From positions 1 to 47,593 of the forward strand of contig NZ_JAERRF010000045.1 of assembly GCF_016741875.1 (NCBI RefSeq): a stretch of DNA of 47,593 bases, given 5' to 3'. The DNA is from Streptomyces coffeae. GTDB taxonomy: Bacteria; Actinomycetota; Actinomycetes; Streptomycetales; Streptomycetaceae. The position numbers and the translations under genes are program-made. The notes beneath the pieces were generated by a model. That model was not told the origin of the DNA. It saw only the letters and a list, made by a program, of their open reading frames with translations, and made no database searches. Of the stretch, positions 31,833-39,898 are shown piece after piece (within the stretch, counting starts at the first letter, position 1; each line of letters starts with the position of its first letter).

Positions 31833-33011
31833 ATGACGCAGCAGAACAGATTTGTGCAGCGGTCCCGTCGGTCCTTCCGCCGCTGGGGCGTCGTCTCGGC
31901 AAGCGCTGTCGCGGCGGCGGCACTGGTTGCCGGCGCGCCGACGGCCGCGTGGGCCACGACGACGCACACGCCGTCCAACGGCGCGTGCCAGCAGGCCCAC
32001 GACCCGGGGCACCACAACAACGAGCATGGGGATGGCCGCCAGCACGAGCAGCACGAGCAAAACGGCCGGCACGAGGAGCACGGGCAACAGCACGAGCAGC
32101 ACGGCATGCACGAGGAGCACGGCCAACAGCACGAGCAACACGGCCAGCGGGAGCAACACGAGGAGCATGGCCAGTACGGGGACAACGGTGGCCGTGAGCA
32201 GTACGGGGACAACGGTGGCCGTGAGCAGTCTGGGGACAACGAGGGGCGTGAGCAGTACGGCGAGAACGGTGGCCGTGAGCAGTCTGGGGAGAACGAGGGG
32301 CGTGAGCAGTACGGCGAGAACGGTGGCCGTGAGCAGTCTGGGGACAACGAGGGGCGTGAGCAGTACGGGGACAACGGTGGCCGTGAGCAGTACGCCGAGA
32401 ACGGTGGCCGTGAGCAGTACGGCGAGGACGAGGCCGGCGAGCAGTACGGCGAGGACAACGGCCAGCGTGAGCAGTACGGCGAGAACGGGGAGGACGGCCA
32501 GTACGGCGAGAGCGGGGAGGACGCGCAGTCCGGCGAGAACGGCCGTCCCAACAACGGCCGTGACGACGAGGGCCACTACGGCGACGGCTCGCAGCCGCAG
32601 GTCCGCAGCGGGATGCGCCCTGCCCACGGCGACCACCAGGGCGACCCCGCCCACCACGATGACCAGATGAAGCGCAGTGGCGTGACGATCGACGATGCGG
32701 TCCGGATCGCCGAGTGCGAGGTCGGGGGCCGGGCCCGCAGCGTCGAGCTGGTGGAGGACTGCCCCGAGGAGGACGCGCACCACCAGGGGCGGGAGCACGG
32801 GAACCGCTCGCGTATGACCGACCCGCACCAGGACCCGAACCACCAGAGGAAGCACCTGGTGTGGGCGGTGGATGTCGAGTGTGACCACACCATCACGCGG
32901 GTTCTGATCGACCCGGACACCGGCTGTGTGCTGCGCACCACCAAGGTGGAGCAGCACAACGACCACAACAACCACGACAACCACATGGACCAAGGCCGCC
33001 CCGGCGTCTGA
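31833..33011 (+). CDS. secreted repeat protein: His/Gln-rich block, REQYGDNGG repeats, PepSY-like Cys domain
   Basis: A 392-residue exported protein of unusual design. A Tat- or Sec-type signal peptide with RSRRSFRRWG ends near residue 41 (AWA). Residues 56-114 are His/Glu/Gln-rich (HEEHGQQHEQHG-like units). Residues 121-201 are nine 9-residue repeats REQ(Y/S)G(D/E)N(G/E)G, then degenerate copies to about 245. Residues 282-378 look like a PepSY-type fold: VTIDDAVRIAECEVGGRARSVELVED, then VWAVDVECDHTITRVLIDPDTGCVL. This domain has four cysteines (295, 310, 350, 365), enough for two disulfides. Metal or peptide binding outside the cell is an inference. AAGGAG at 31815 lies 12 bases before the ATG. 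I do not recognise a named family for the whole protein. Confidence 0.75.
   Translation: MTQQNRFVQRSRRSFRRWGVVSASAVAAAALVAGAPTAAWATTTHTPSNGACQQAHDPGHHNNEHGDGRQHEQHEQNGRHEEHGQQHEQHGMHEEHGQQHEQHGQREQHEEHGQYGDNGGREQYGDNGGREQSGDNEGREQYGENGGREQSGENEGREQYGENGGREQSGDNEGREQYGDNGGREQYAENGGREQYGEDEAGEQYGEDNGQREQYGENGEDGQYGESGEDAQSGENGRPNNGRDDEGHYGDGSQPQVRSGMRPAHGDHQGDPAHHDDQMKRSGVTIDDAVRIAECEVGGRARSVELVEDCPEEDAHHQGREHGNRSRMTDPHQDPNHQRKHLVWAVDVECDHTITRVLIDPDTGCVLRTTKVEQHNDHNNHDNHMDQGRPGV
32193..32435 (+). repeat. nine 27-bp tandem repeats with a 54-bp higher-order period
   Basis: Nine in-frame 27-bp units encode REQYGDNGG-like peptides. The first six alternate a Tyr type and a Ser type, giving three 54-bp units (32193-32246, 32247-32300, 32301-32354). 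Three Tyr-type units follow. DNA identity between equivalent units is near complete, so the array is young or kept uniform by recombination. Confidence 0.9.
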
Positions 33012-33025
33012 GCGCAACGCCGTGC

Positions 33026-33063
33026 ATGACGCCCGGCCGAGGCGACCCCCGGCCGGGCGTCAT
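33026..33063. terminator. terminator between the repeat gene and the aminotransferase gene
   Basis: A perfect 13-bp stem (33026-33038 with 33051-33063) with a 12-base loop lies 14 bases after the repeat-gene stop and before the convergent aminotransferase stop. Confidence 0.8.
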
Positions 33064-33099
33064 CCGCGTGATGGTGTCATCCGCATGGTGCCGCCGCCC

Positions 33100-33906
33100 T
33101 CACGGTGCGGTGAGCGGTTCGGCCTCGTAGGCCCGGTGCAGCAGCTCCAGGAAGGACGGTGCCTCGGGTACGGCCGTCCCGTCGATTCGGTGCAGTGCCA
33201 CCCCCGGCGTCCAGGAGTTCATGACCACGGCCCCCGCCAGCCCCGGCACATCGGCGAGCGTGATCTCCGCGTCCCGCTGGGGCGCCCCGAGGCGGTCCAG
33301 CTGACGGCGGACGATGCCCATCGTGATCCCGCCCAACATCTCGGCCACGGGCCAGACCACAGCGGAGCCGTCCCAGAAAGCCAGATTCCAGATCGACCCC
33401 TCGCTGAGCCGCCCCCGGCCGTCGACGAAGACGGCGTCGTCGAAGCCGTGCTTCACGGCCTGCCGCGGGTAGTACGCCTTGGCCACCTCACCCACGTGCT
33501 TCACCGCCGGGAGGATCCGCTCGTACTCGACGGCCTCCACGGCCAGCGGCCCCGTGGGCGGGGTCGCGAGCGGACCGGTACGCACCAGCATGTCCAGTTC
33601 CGCCCCGGATTCGTCCGCGGTCAACCCGCCCACCGGTGCGTAGACCGTGGCCCTCAGTGAGACATCGGCCGCACTTCCCGCCTCCAGTGCCGTCCGCAGC
33701 AGCTCCCGCACCCGCTCGTCGGGCAGCGCCGTCCCGAACATCTCCTGCGAGCCCGCCCGCAGCCGCTGGAGATGGAGATCGAGCCCCCTTACCCCGCCGT
33801 CACGCACCTGCATCGCGGTGAAGTGCGCGTACCCCGCGAACGCGAGCGGCGCCAACTCCTCCACCGTCGCCGCCCGGCCATTGCGTTGAACGACATACAT
33901 GCCCAT
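33100..33906 (-). CDS. class IV aminotransferase-like PLP enzyme
   Basis: A 268-residue fold-type IV PLP protein, the group of branched-chain aminotransferases and 4-amino-4-deoxychorismate lyase. AHFTAMQVRDGGVRGLDLHLQRL is the start of the small domain, ILPAVKHVGE carries the likely PLP lysine, and GRLSEGSIWNLAFW is the cofactor-phosphate block with the conserved Glu. IVMNSWTPGV-like residues near the end fit ligand binding. The exact substrate is not predictable. ATG 33906 or 33900 may start it; ribosome sites are weak. Confidence 0.78.
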   Translation of the reverse strand: MGMYVVQRNGRAATVEELAPLAFAGYAHFTAMQVRDGGVRGLDLHLQRLRAGSQEMFGTALPDERVRELLRTALEAGSAADVSLRATVYAPVGGLTADESGAELDMLVRTGPLATPPTGPLAVEAVEYERILPAVKHVGEVAKAYYPRQAVKHGFDDAVFVDGRGRLSEGSIWNLAFWDGSAVVWPVAEMLGGITMGIVRRQLDRLGAPQRDAEITLADVPGLAGAVVMNSWTPGVALHRIDGTAVPEAPSFLELLHRAYEAEPLTAP

Positions 33907-33983
33907 ATCTCACCCCGCGGGAACGACACAGCGCGGAATGCCCGCGCACACGGCGACGTTAGCCTTCACATCGGGACAAGGTC

Positions 33984-34136
33984 TTGTCCCGGCGCACCGG
34001 CGTCAGTCGGCCCCGCCTCCAGTGGCACGTCCCGGTCTGCCCGGAACGCTGTCTCACCAAGGCCCACCGCTTGCGCGAAGCCCTCGTCCGATCGACCATC
34101 GCCGAACTGGGCCTCGGCGGGGCCGACTGGACCTGA
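33984..34136 (+). CDS. small ORF of unknown function, or 3' remnant of a gene
   Basis: Fifty codons from TTG 33984 give LSRRTGVSRPRLQWHVPVC and continue with PERCLTKAHRLREALVR to end ELGLGGADWT. Nearly 90 percent of codons end in G or C and the composition looks protein-like, with two Cys (CPERC) and an amphipathic helix. An in-frame TAG at 33960 limits extension, there is no ATG or GTG, and AAGG is 4 bases before TTG. It could be a true micro-protein or the tail of a decayed gene. I do not recognise it. The remaining space 34137-34284 holds nothing I can name. Confidence 0.4.
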   Translation: MSRRTGVSRPRLQWHVPVCPERCLTKAHRLREALVRSTIAELGLGGADWT

Positions 34137-34284
34137 TGCCTCCGCACCGCGCATCCAACTCCATGACCGACCGGAGGTGTTCACGGCGGGTCGGAGAGGG
34201 CGCCTTTCCCTTCCGCCGGCCGGGAGGGCGAGGGAGCCTCGGCGACGACCCAGGGCGAGAGCCCCAGGGCCCCTCAGCAACCCC

Positions 34285-34719
34285 TCACGGCCACACCAGG
34301 CAATACGGCTGGTGCCCCGCCTCATGCAGTCGATGGCTGAAGTCCTGCCACTCGTGCAGCAGTTGGTAGACGGTGAAGGCGTCGCGGGGGCCGCCGCGGT
34401 CGGGGACGGTGGACCAGATGAAGGCGGCGGCGCCGACGGCTTCTTCGCCTACGCCGCGCAGGGGGTCGACCGCGGTCATCGGGAGCTTGACGACGGCGTA
34501 GTCGGGGTGGAGGACGACCAGTTCGAGCGGGGGGACCTTGTGGAGGGGGACGCCCTCGATGCCGGTGAGGACCATCGCGGCCACCGTCTCCGGCTTGATC
34601 TTGGTGAACATGCCGTGGCCGAGCTCATCGCCGCCGAGTTCCTCGGGGCGCATGGAGATGGGGACCCGGGCCGCGGTGGCTCCGTCGGGCGCACCGAAGT
34701 ATTTGTAGGTCACCCCCAT
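34285..34719 (-). CDS. conserved hypothetical protein
   Basis: A 144-residue soluble protein beginning MGVTYKYFGAPDGATAARV and ending EAGHQPYCLVWP. The middle holds PPLELVVLHPDYAVVKLPMT and AFIWSTVPDRGGPRDAFTVYQLLHEW. There is no signal peptide, membrane helix or known catalytic motif. I recognise it only as a Streptomyces-type conserved protein next to hemL. ATG 34719 is chosen because conservation-like sequence starts there; the frame stays open to 35022, overlapping hemL, without a good ribosome site. Confidence 0.6.
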   Translation of the reverse strand: MGVTYKYFGAPDGATAARVPISMRPEELGGDELGHGMFTKIKPETVAAMVLTGIEGVPLHKVPPLELVVLHPDYAVVKLPMTAVDPLRGVGEEAVGAAAFIWSTVPDRGGPRDAFTVYQLLHEWQDFSHRLHEAGHQPYCLVWP

Positions 34720-34949
34720 GCGGCCCCCGCTTCTGCTTGCCCTGCCCGCGTTCTGCCGCCGATGGCGTCCAGGGCGGGCGCGCTCGGGGCCTCGGTCGTC
34801 AGTCCCTTCACCCAGTTCGCCACCGCGATGCATATCTCCACCCGACCACTCGCGGCCACCACCGCGCAACCCGATCAATGTGAGAGAGACCTCCCCCGCA
34901 CCGGAGCGGTGAAACGCCCCACGGCAGGACTCCGTCAGCCTCTGACAAC

Positions 34950-36266
34950 ATGGCTTGCGTGAGCTATCCCTACGCAGCCCCAGTTTCGCAGACGCTTTTC
35001 GATCGCGCGGCGGTCGTGACACCCGGCGGCGTGAACTCTCCGGTGCGGGCCTTCCGTGCCGTGGGAGGTACGCCCCGATTCATGGTGTCCGGTGATGGTC
35101 CGTACCTCACGGATGCCGATGGAAGGGAGTATGTCGACCTCGTGTGTTCGTGGGGACCGATGATCCTCGGCCATTCCCACCCCGAGGTCATGGCGGCCGT
35201 GCAGGCCGCGGTCGCACGCGGTACGTCGTTCGGTACGCCCGGTGAGGGCGAGGTGGAGCTCGCCGAGGAGATCGTGGGCCGGGTGGGGCCCGTCGAGCAG
35301 GTGCGGCTGGTGTCGTCGGGCACCGAGGCGACGATGTCGGCGATCCGGCTGGCCCGCGGGTTCACCGGCCGGGCCAAGGTGATCAAGTTCGCCGGGTGCT
35401 ACCACGGGCATGTGGACGCGCTGCTGGCGGCGGCCGGGTCCGGAGTGGCGACCTTCGGGCTGCCGGACACCCCGGGGGTGACGGGCGCGCAGGCGGGGGA
35501 GACCGTCGTGCTGCCGTACAACGACCTGGAGGCGGTGCGGCAGGCGTTCGCCGCGTACCCGGGGGAGATTGCCTGTGTGATCACCGAGGCGTCGCCGGGC
35601 AACATGGGTGTGGTGCCGCCGCTGCCGGGGTTCAACGCGGGGCTGAAGCAGCTGTGTGCGGAGAACGGCGCGCTGTACATCTCCGACGAGGTCATGACCG
35701 GCTTCCGGGTCTCCAAGGCCGGCTGGTACGGCCTCGACGGGGTGGAGCCGGACCTGATGATCTTCGGCAAGGTGATGGGCGGTGGCTTCCCGGCCGCGGC
35801 CTTCGGCGGGCGCGCCGACATCATGGCGCGGCTGGCCCCGGCCGGACCGGTCTACCAGGCGGGCACGCTGTCCGGGAACCCGGTCGCGACGGCTGCCGGG
35901 GTGGCGCAGCTGCGGCTGCTGGACGACGCGGCGTACGCCAAGGTCGACGCGGTCTCCGAGCGGCTGCGGTCGCTGGTGACGGAGGCGCTCGCCAAGGAGG
36001 GCGTGGAGCACCGCCTCCAGGCCGCGGGCAACATGTTCTCGGTGTTCTTCACCGGCGAGGGTGTCACCGACTACGAGAAGGCCAAGGCGCAGGAGGCGTT
36101 CCGCTTCACCGCGTTCTTCCACTCGATGCTGTCGCAGGGTGTGTATCTGCCGCCGTCCGTCTTCGAGTCGTGGTTTGTCTCCACGGCCCATGACGACCGG
36201 GCGCTGGAGCGGGTGGCCGCGGCTCTGCCGGGGGCGGCGCGGGCCGCCGCCGAGGCGACTGAATGA
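34950..36266 (+). CDS. hemL: glutamate-1-semialdehyde 2,1-aminomutase HemL
   Basis: A 438-residue PLP enzyme that makes 5-aminolevulinate from the product of HemA. TPGGVNSPVRAFRAVGG opens the fold, SSGTEATMSAIRLARG binds the cofactor phosphate, YHGHVD follows, DEVMTGFR holds the conserved Asp, and Lys274 in FGKVMGGGFP forms the Schiff base. GTSFGTPGEGE is the mobile gate loop. GTG 34959 is an alternative start, and no clear ribosome site precedes either. The stop overlaps the phosphatase gene as ATGA. It completes the C5 haem route whose other genes lie at 11.5-17.4 kb. Confidence 0.96.
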   Translation: MACVSYPYAAPVSQTLFDRAAVVTPGGVNSPVRAFRAVGGTPRFMVSGDGPYLTDADGREYVDLVCSWGPMILGHSHPEVMAAVQAAVARGTSFGTPGEGEVELAEEIVGRVGPVEQVRLVSSGTEATMSAIRLARGFTGRAKVIKFAGCYHGHVDALLAAAGSGVATFGLPDTPGVTGAQAGETVVLPYNDLEAVRQAFAAYPGEIACVITEASPGNMGVVPPLPGFNAGLKQLCAENGALYISDEVMTGFRVSKAGWYGLDGVEPDLMIFGKVMGGGFPAAAFGGRADIMARLAPAGPVYQAGTLSGNPVATAAGVAQLRLLDDAAYAKVDAVSERLRSLVTEALAKEGVEHRLQAAGNMFSVFFTGEGVTDYEKAKAQEAFRFTAFFHSMLSQGVYLPPSVFESWFVSTAHDDRALERVAAALPGAARAAAEATE

Positions 36267-36961
36267 TGGGTGACATGACTCAGAGCGAGAGCGAGATCAC
36301 CGTCGTCCATGTGATGCGCCACGGTGAGGTGGAGAACCCCAAGGGGGTGCTGTACGGGCGGCTGCCCGGGTACCACCTCTCCGAGTTGGGCCGGCGGATG
36401 GCCGACCGGGTCGCCGAGCACCTGGCCGACCGTGACATCACCCATGTTGTCGCCTCCCCGCTGGAGCGGGCACAGGAGACGGCGACGCCGATCGCCAAGG
36501 CGCACGGCCTGGACGTGGCGTCGGACCGGCGGCTGATCGAGGCGGCGAACGTCTTCGAGGGCAAGACCTTCGGCGTGGGCGACGGCGCCCTGCGCAAGCC
36601 CGCCAACTGGCGCCATCTCACCAACCCCTTCCGCCCCTCCTGGGGTGAGCCGTACATCGACCAGGTGGTGCGGATGATGGCGGCGCTGGGCGCGGCGCGG
36701 GACGCGGCGCGGGGGCACGAGGCGGTGTGTGTCAGCCATCAGCTGCCGATCTGGATCGTGCGCAGCTTTGTGGAGCGGCGGCGGCTGTGGCACGACCCGC
36801 GCAGGCGGCAGTGCACGCTGGCGAGCCTCACCAGCTTCACCTACCGCGGTGACCAGATCGTGTCGGTCGGCTACAGCGAACCGGCCCGCGATCTTGTTCC
36901 GGCGCATCTGCTGGCGGGCGCCAAGCCGGTGAAAGGGGCGTCCAAGGGCTTCGGCGCGTGA
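36263..36961 (+). CDS. histidine phosphatase family protein
   Basis: A 232-residue phosphoglycerate mutase-like phosphatase. The catalytic RHG is in VHVMRHGEVENPKG near residue 20; a second conserved region is SPLERAQETA, and the late histidine is in VCVSHQLPIW. The substrate is unknown. ATG 36263 overlaps the hemL stop; ATG 36275 would also suit. Co-transcription with hemL is likely; in S. coelicolor, from memory, the same pair occurs. There is no obvious terminator directly after it. Confidence 0.85.
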   Translation: MMGDMTQSESEITVVHVMRHGEVENPKGVLYGRLPGYHLSELGRRMADRVAEHLADRDITHVVASPLERAQETATPIAKAHGLDVASDRRLIEAANVFEGKTFGVGDGALRKPANWRHLTNPFRPSWGEPYIDQVVRMMAALGAARDAARGHEAVCVSHQLPIWIVRSFVERRRLWHDPRRRQCTLASLTSFTYRGDQIVSVGYSEPARDLVPAHLLAGAKPVKGASKGFGA

Positions 36962-37173
36962 TCTCTGCATGATCCGTGCTTGATCCACTCATGGTGCGCG
37001 CATAAGCCCGACGGAATTCCGCATGTATTGGTTCCAACGCATTCGGTAATCGCTCCGGATGTAAGGTTTCTGTAATCGGCCGCGCCCCTTCGGAACCCCG
37101 CTATTCGTCTCGTCATCTCAAGGGTTGTCCGCTACCCCGGACACCAGTACGGCGAGTGCGAATTGGGGACGTT
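36962..37173. other. gene-free A+T-richer interval before the lipoprotein gene
   Basis: About 210 bases of comparatively A+T-rich sequence (36970-37130). It probably carries the promoter of the lipoprotein/cytochrome c maturation genes. I checked for a tRNA, riboswitch or small ORF and see none I can support. Confidence 0.4.
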
Positions 37174-38352
37174 ATGCGTGAGGTCAGCCGAAGGGGCATC
37201 CTCGGTCTTGGTGCGGGAGCGGTGGCGTCACTGGCCGTCGCCGGCTGCTCCTCACCGGGGTCGAAGCCGAAACCCCACGAGACGCGGCAGGCGAAGCCGA
37301 TCGGCGACGGATCGACCTCCCGGGGCGCCCAGCGGCCGAAGGAGCCGAAGCCGGAGCGGCTGGCGCGCGGGCAGAAGCCGCCGCAGTTCGTGGTCTTCTC
37401 CTGGGACGGCGCGGGAGAGGTCGGCAACGGTCTCTTCCCCCGGTTCCGCAAGCTGGCGAAGGACCACGGCGCGACCATGACCTTCTTCCTCTCCGGCATC
37501 TACTGCCTGCCGGAGTCGAAGAAGTCGATGTACCGGCCGCCGAACAACCCGGTCGGCGCCTCCGACATCGGCTATCTCACCGATGAGCACATCCGGGCGA
37601 CGCTGGAGAACGTGCGGAAGGCGTGGCTGGAGGGGCATGAGATCGGCACCCACTTCAACGGCCACTTCTGTGCCGGAAGCGGTTCGGTCGAGCGCTGGAC
37701 GCCCGCCCAGTGGAGGTCCGAGATCGACCAGGCCATGTCCTTCGTCACCAAGTGGCGGACGAATACCGGCTTCAAGGATCTCGACCCGCTGCCGTTCGAC
37801 TACCACAAGGAGCTCATCGGTGGCCGGACCCCCTGTCTGAAGGGCCAGGAGAATCTGCTGCCGACGGCCCGGAAGCTGGGCTGGCGCTATGACGCCAGCT
37901 CGCCCGGGGGCACGCAGGTGTGGCCCTCGAAGAAGCAGGGACTGTGGGACTTCCCGTTGCAGCAGATTCCCTTTCCCGGGCACTCCTTCGAAGTGCTCTC
38001 GATGGACTACAACATCCTCGCCAACCAGTCGCACAATTCCACGAACGCGCCGCCGGCGAACTACCCGGGCTGGCGCAAGCAGGCCACCGAAGCCTACATA
38101 GCCGGATTCAAGCGCGCCTATGAGACCAATCGCGCGCCGCTGTTCATCGGAAACCACTTCGAGGAATGGAACGGCGGGATCTATATGGACGCCGTCGAAG
38201 AAGCGTTGAAGCATATGGCCGACGAGAAGCGCAAGGATGTGCGGCTGGTCTCCTTCAAGCAGTTCACGGACTGGCTGGACGCCCAGGACCCCGCGGTGCT
38301 GGACGATCTGCGGTCGTACGGGGTGGGCGAGACCTGGCGGGCCAAGCCCTGA
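37174..38352 (+). CDS. Tat-type lipoprotein with polysaccharide deacetylase fold
   Basis: A 392-residue protein whose signal REVSRRGILGLGAGAVASLAVAGC shows a twin-arginine motif and a lipobox (VAGC), so it is probably a Tat-exported lipoprotein. After a basic Pro/Lys linker comes a NodB-like domain: VVFSWDGAGE, ATMTFFLSGIY, and HEIGTHFNGHFC with the H-x-x-x-H metal pair; NHFEEWNGG lies near the end. The TFDD motif of classical deacetylases is SWDG here, so activity may differ. ATG 37174 has GGGGA 4 bases upstream. It could modify cell-wall glycans; that is inference. It precedes the ccs operon. Confidence 0.78.
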   Translation: MREVSRRGILGLGAGAVASLAVAGCSSPGSKPKPHETRQAKPIGDGSTSRGAQRPKEPKPERLARGQKPPQFVVFSWDGAGEVGNGLFPRFRKLAKDHGATMTFFLSGIYCLPESKKSMYRPPNNPVGASDIGYLTDEHIRATLENVRKAWLEGHEIGTHFNGHFCAGSGSVERWTPAQWRSEIDQAMSFVTKWRTNTGFKDLDPLPFDYHKELIGGRTPCLKGQENLLPTARKLGWRYDASSPGGTQVWPSKKQGLWDFPLQQIPFPGHSFEVLSMDYNILANQSHNSTNAPPANYPGWRKQATEAYIAGFKRAYETNRAPLFIGNHFEEWNGGIYMDAVEEALKHMADEKRKDVRLVSFKQFTDWLDAQDPAVLDDLRSYGVGETWRAKP

Positions 38353-38507
38353 CCGGCCGCTGACGGCCACCGGCCGCCCCCGCCGGCGCCCGCCGACGGC
38401 TCTGGCCACGACCGGCGCGAGGCCCGGTTCGTGGGAGGGGAACGGCGGGGCCCGGGGGCGAAGGGGGGTGGCGAAGATCCCCAAAAGGGCCATGCGAAAC
38501 TTTTCAC

Positions 38508-39125
38508 ATGAGTGCCTGCCGCGCCCCTCGGCGCCTCGCGACCCGACGTCGCGCAACCGTGCTGGCCACTGGGGCCGCGGTTGCCGCGCTGACCCTTACC
38601 GCCTGTGGTTCCGGCGGCACCTCGGGTGGGTCGTCCGACACCAAGTTCGTCCAGGGCAAGGGCGGCGTGGACACCGTGCCCCAGGGGAAGCGCACCGACG
38701 CTCCCGAGCTGTCGGGGAAAACCCTCGAGGACAAGCAGCTCGATGTGGCCGACTACAAGGGCAAGATCGTCGTCCTGAACGTCTGGGGCTCGTGGTGCGC
38801 GCCGTGCCGGGCGGAGGCGCCGAATCTCGCCAAGGTCGCGAAGGACACCGAGCGCGACGGTGTGCAGTTCGTGGGGATCAACACACGTGACTCCGACCGC
38901 GCCCCCGCGCGCAGGTTCGAGAAGGAGTTCGGCGTCGAGTACCCGAGCCTGTACGACCCGATGGGCAAGCTGATGCTGCGCTTCCCCAAGGGCAGCCTCA
39001 ACCCGCAGGCCATCCCCTCGACGATCGTCCTGGACCGGGACGGCAAGATCGCGGCCCGCACGCTCACCGCGCTGAGCGAGGAGCGACTCCGTAAGATGCT
39101 CGACCCGCTGATCGCGGAAAAGTGA
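38508..39125 (+). CDS. TlpA/ResA-like thiol-disulfide lipoprotein
   Basis: A 205-residue exported thioredoxin. The signal ends in a lipobox TAC (ALTLTACGSGG near Cys33). The fold follows with NVWGSWCAPCRAEAP (Cys97, Cys100) and the cis-proline AIPSTIVLD. It should reduce apocytochrome c cysteines before haem attachment, receiving electrons from CcdA, encoded next. Its stop overlaps the ccdA start as GTGA. The start ATG at 38508 is preceded by no strong ribosome site. Confidence 0.9.
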   Translation: MSACRAPRRLATRRRATVLATGAAVAALTLTACGSGGTSGGSSDTKFVQGKGGVDTVPQGKRTDAPELSGKTLEDKQLDVADYKGKIVVLNVWGSWCAPCRAEAPNLAKVAKDTERDGVQFVGINTRDSDRAPARRFEKEFGVEYPSLYDPMGKLMLRFPKGSLNPQAIPSTIVLDRDGKIAARTLTALSEERLRKMLDPLIAEK

Positions 39126-39895
39126 GTTCCGTGAGCACACTCGCCGCCGTCGCCGGATACAACGAGACCGTGATGACCGGGGGACTGCTGGTCTCCCTGC
39201 CGATCGCCGTCTTCGCCGGACTGGTCTCCTTCTTCTCTCCCTGCGTGCTGCCGCTGGTACCGGGCTATATGTCGTATGTCACGGGGATCACCGGTGCGGA
39301 TCTCGCCGAGGCGCGGCGCGGCCGGATGCTCGCGGGGGCCTCGCTGTTCGTGCTCGGGTTCAGCGCGGTCTTCGTCTCCTTCGGAGCCCTCTTCGGCAAT
39401 TTCGGCAATACCCTCCTGGCGCACCGGGAGACCCTGAGCAAGGTCCTCGGCGTGATCACCATCGTGCTGGGCCTGGCCTTCATGGGTGTGCTCAAGGGCT
39501 TCGGGCAGCGGGAGTTCCGCTTCCACATCAAGCCCACGATGGGGCTGGCGGGCGCACCGGTGCTGGGGGTCCTGTTCGGCGTCGGGTGGACGCCGTGTCT
39601 CGGGCCGACACTCAGCGCCGCCAGCTTCCTGGCGATCCAGGAAGGGACAGCGGTGCGCGGCGCGCTGCTGGTCTCCGCCTACTGCCTCGGTCTGGGGCTG
39701 CCGTTCATAGCGGTGGCTCTCGCCTACCGTCGCACGCTGGGCGCCTTCGGCTGGGTCAAGCGGCACTACGTCTGGGTGATGCGGACCGGTGGCGGTCTGC
39801 TGATCACCCTGGGGGTGCTGATGCTCACCGGTGTGTGGGACGCCATGATGGGCGAAATGCAAGGCTGGGCCGCGGGCTTCAACGTTGGGATCTGA
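39122..39895 (+). CDS. ccdA: cytochrome c biogenesis protein CcdA
   Basis: A 257-residue membrane protein with six helices that carries reducing equivalents from cytoplasmic thioredoxin to the outside thioredoxin TlpA. The redox cysteines are in FFSPCVLPLVPGYMSYV and GVGWTPCLGPTLSA, both conserved positions. GTG 39122 overlaps the previous stop; GTG 39131 is possible. resB begins 3 bases after its stop. The gene order tlpA-ccdA-resB-ccsB matches System II cytochrome c maturation. Confidence 0.93.
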   Translation: MSSVSTLAAVAGYNETVMTGGLLVSLPIAVFAGLVSFFSPCVLPLVPGYMSYVTGITGADLAEARRGRMLAGASLFVLGFSAVFVSFGALFGNFGNTLLAHRETLSKVLGVITIVLGLAFMGVLKGFGQREFRFHIKPTMGLAGAPVLGVLFGVGWTPCLGPTLSAASFLAIQEGTAVRGALLVSAYCLGLGLPFIAVALAYRRTLGAFGWVKRHYVWVMRTGGGLLITLGVLMLTGVWDAMMGEMQGWAAGFNVGI

Positions 39896-39898
39896 TCG

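Noticed and set aside
31743..33017. 424-codon and 275-codon minus-strand ORFs across the repeat gene
   Set aside because: They are mirror frames of the in-frame 27-bp repeats, have no signal or ribosome site, and their Leu/Val/Thr or Ser/Pro/Cys repeats follow from the plus-strand codons.
34164..34280. Small plus-strand ORF starting ATG 34164
   Set aside because: It has a Gly/Arg/Pro composition, no ribosome site and no recognisable domain.
36962..37173. Possible tRNA or cyclic-di-AMP riboswitch in the gap before the Tat lipoprotein
   Set aside because: A short GGTTCCAA-like stretch looked like a T-loop, but no acceptor stem or cloverleaf forms, and no riboswitch core pattern is present.
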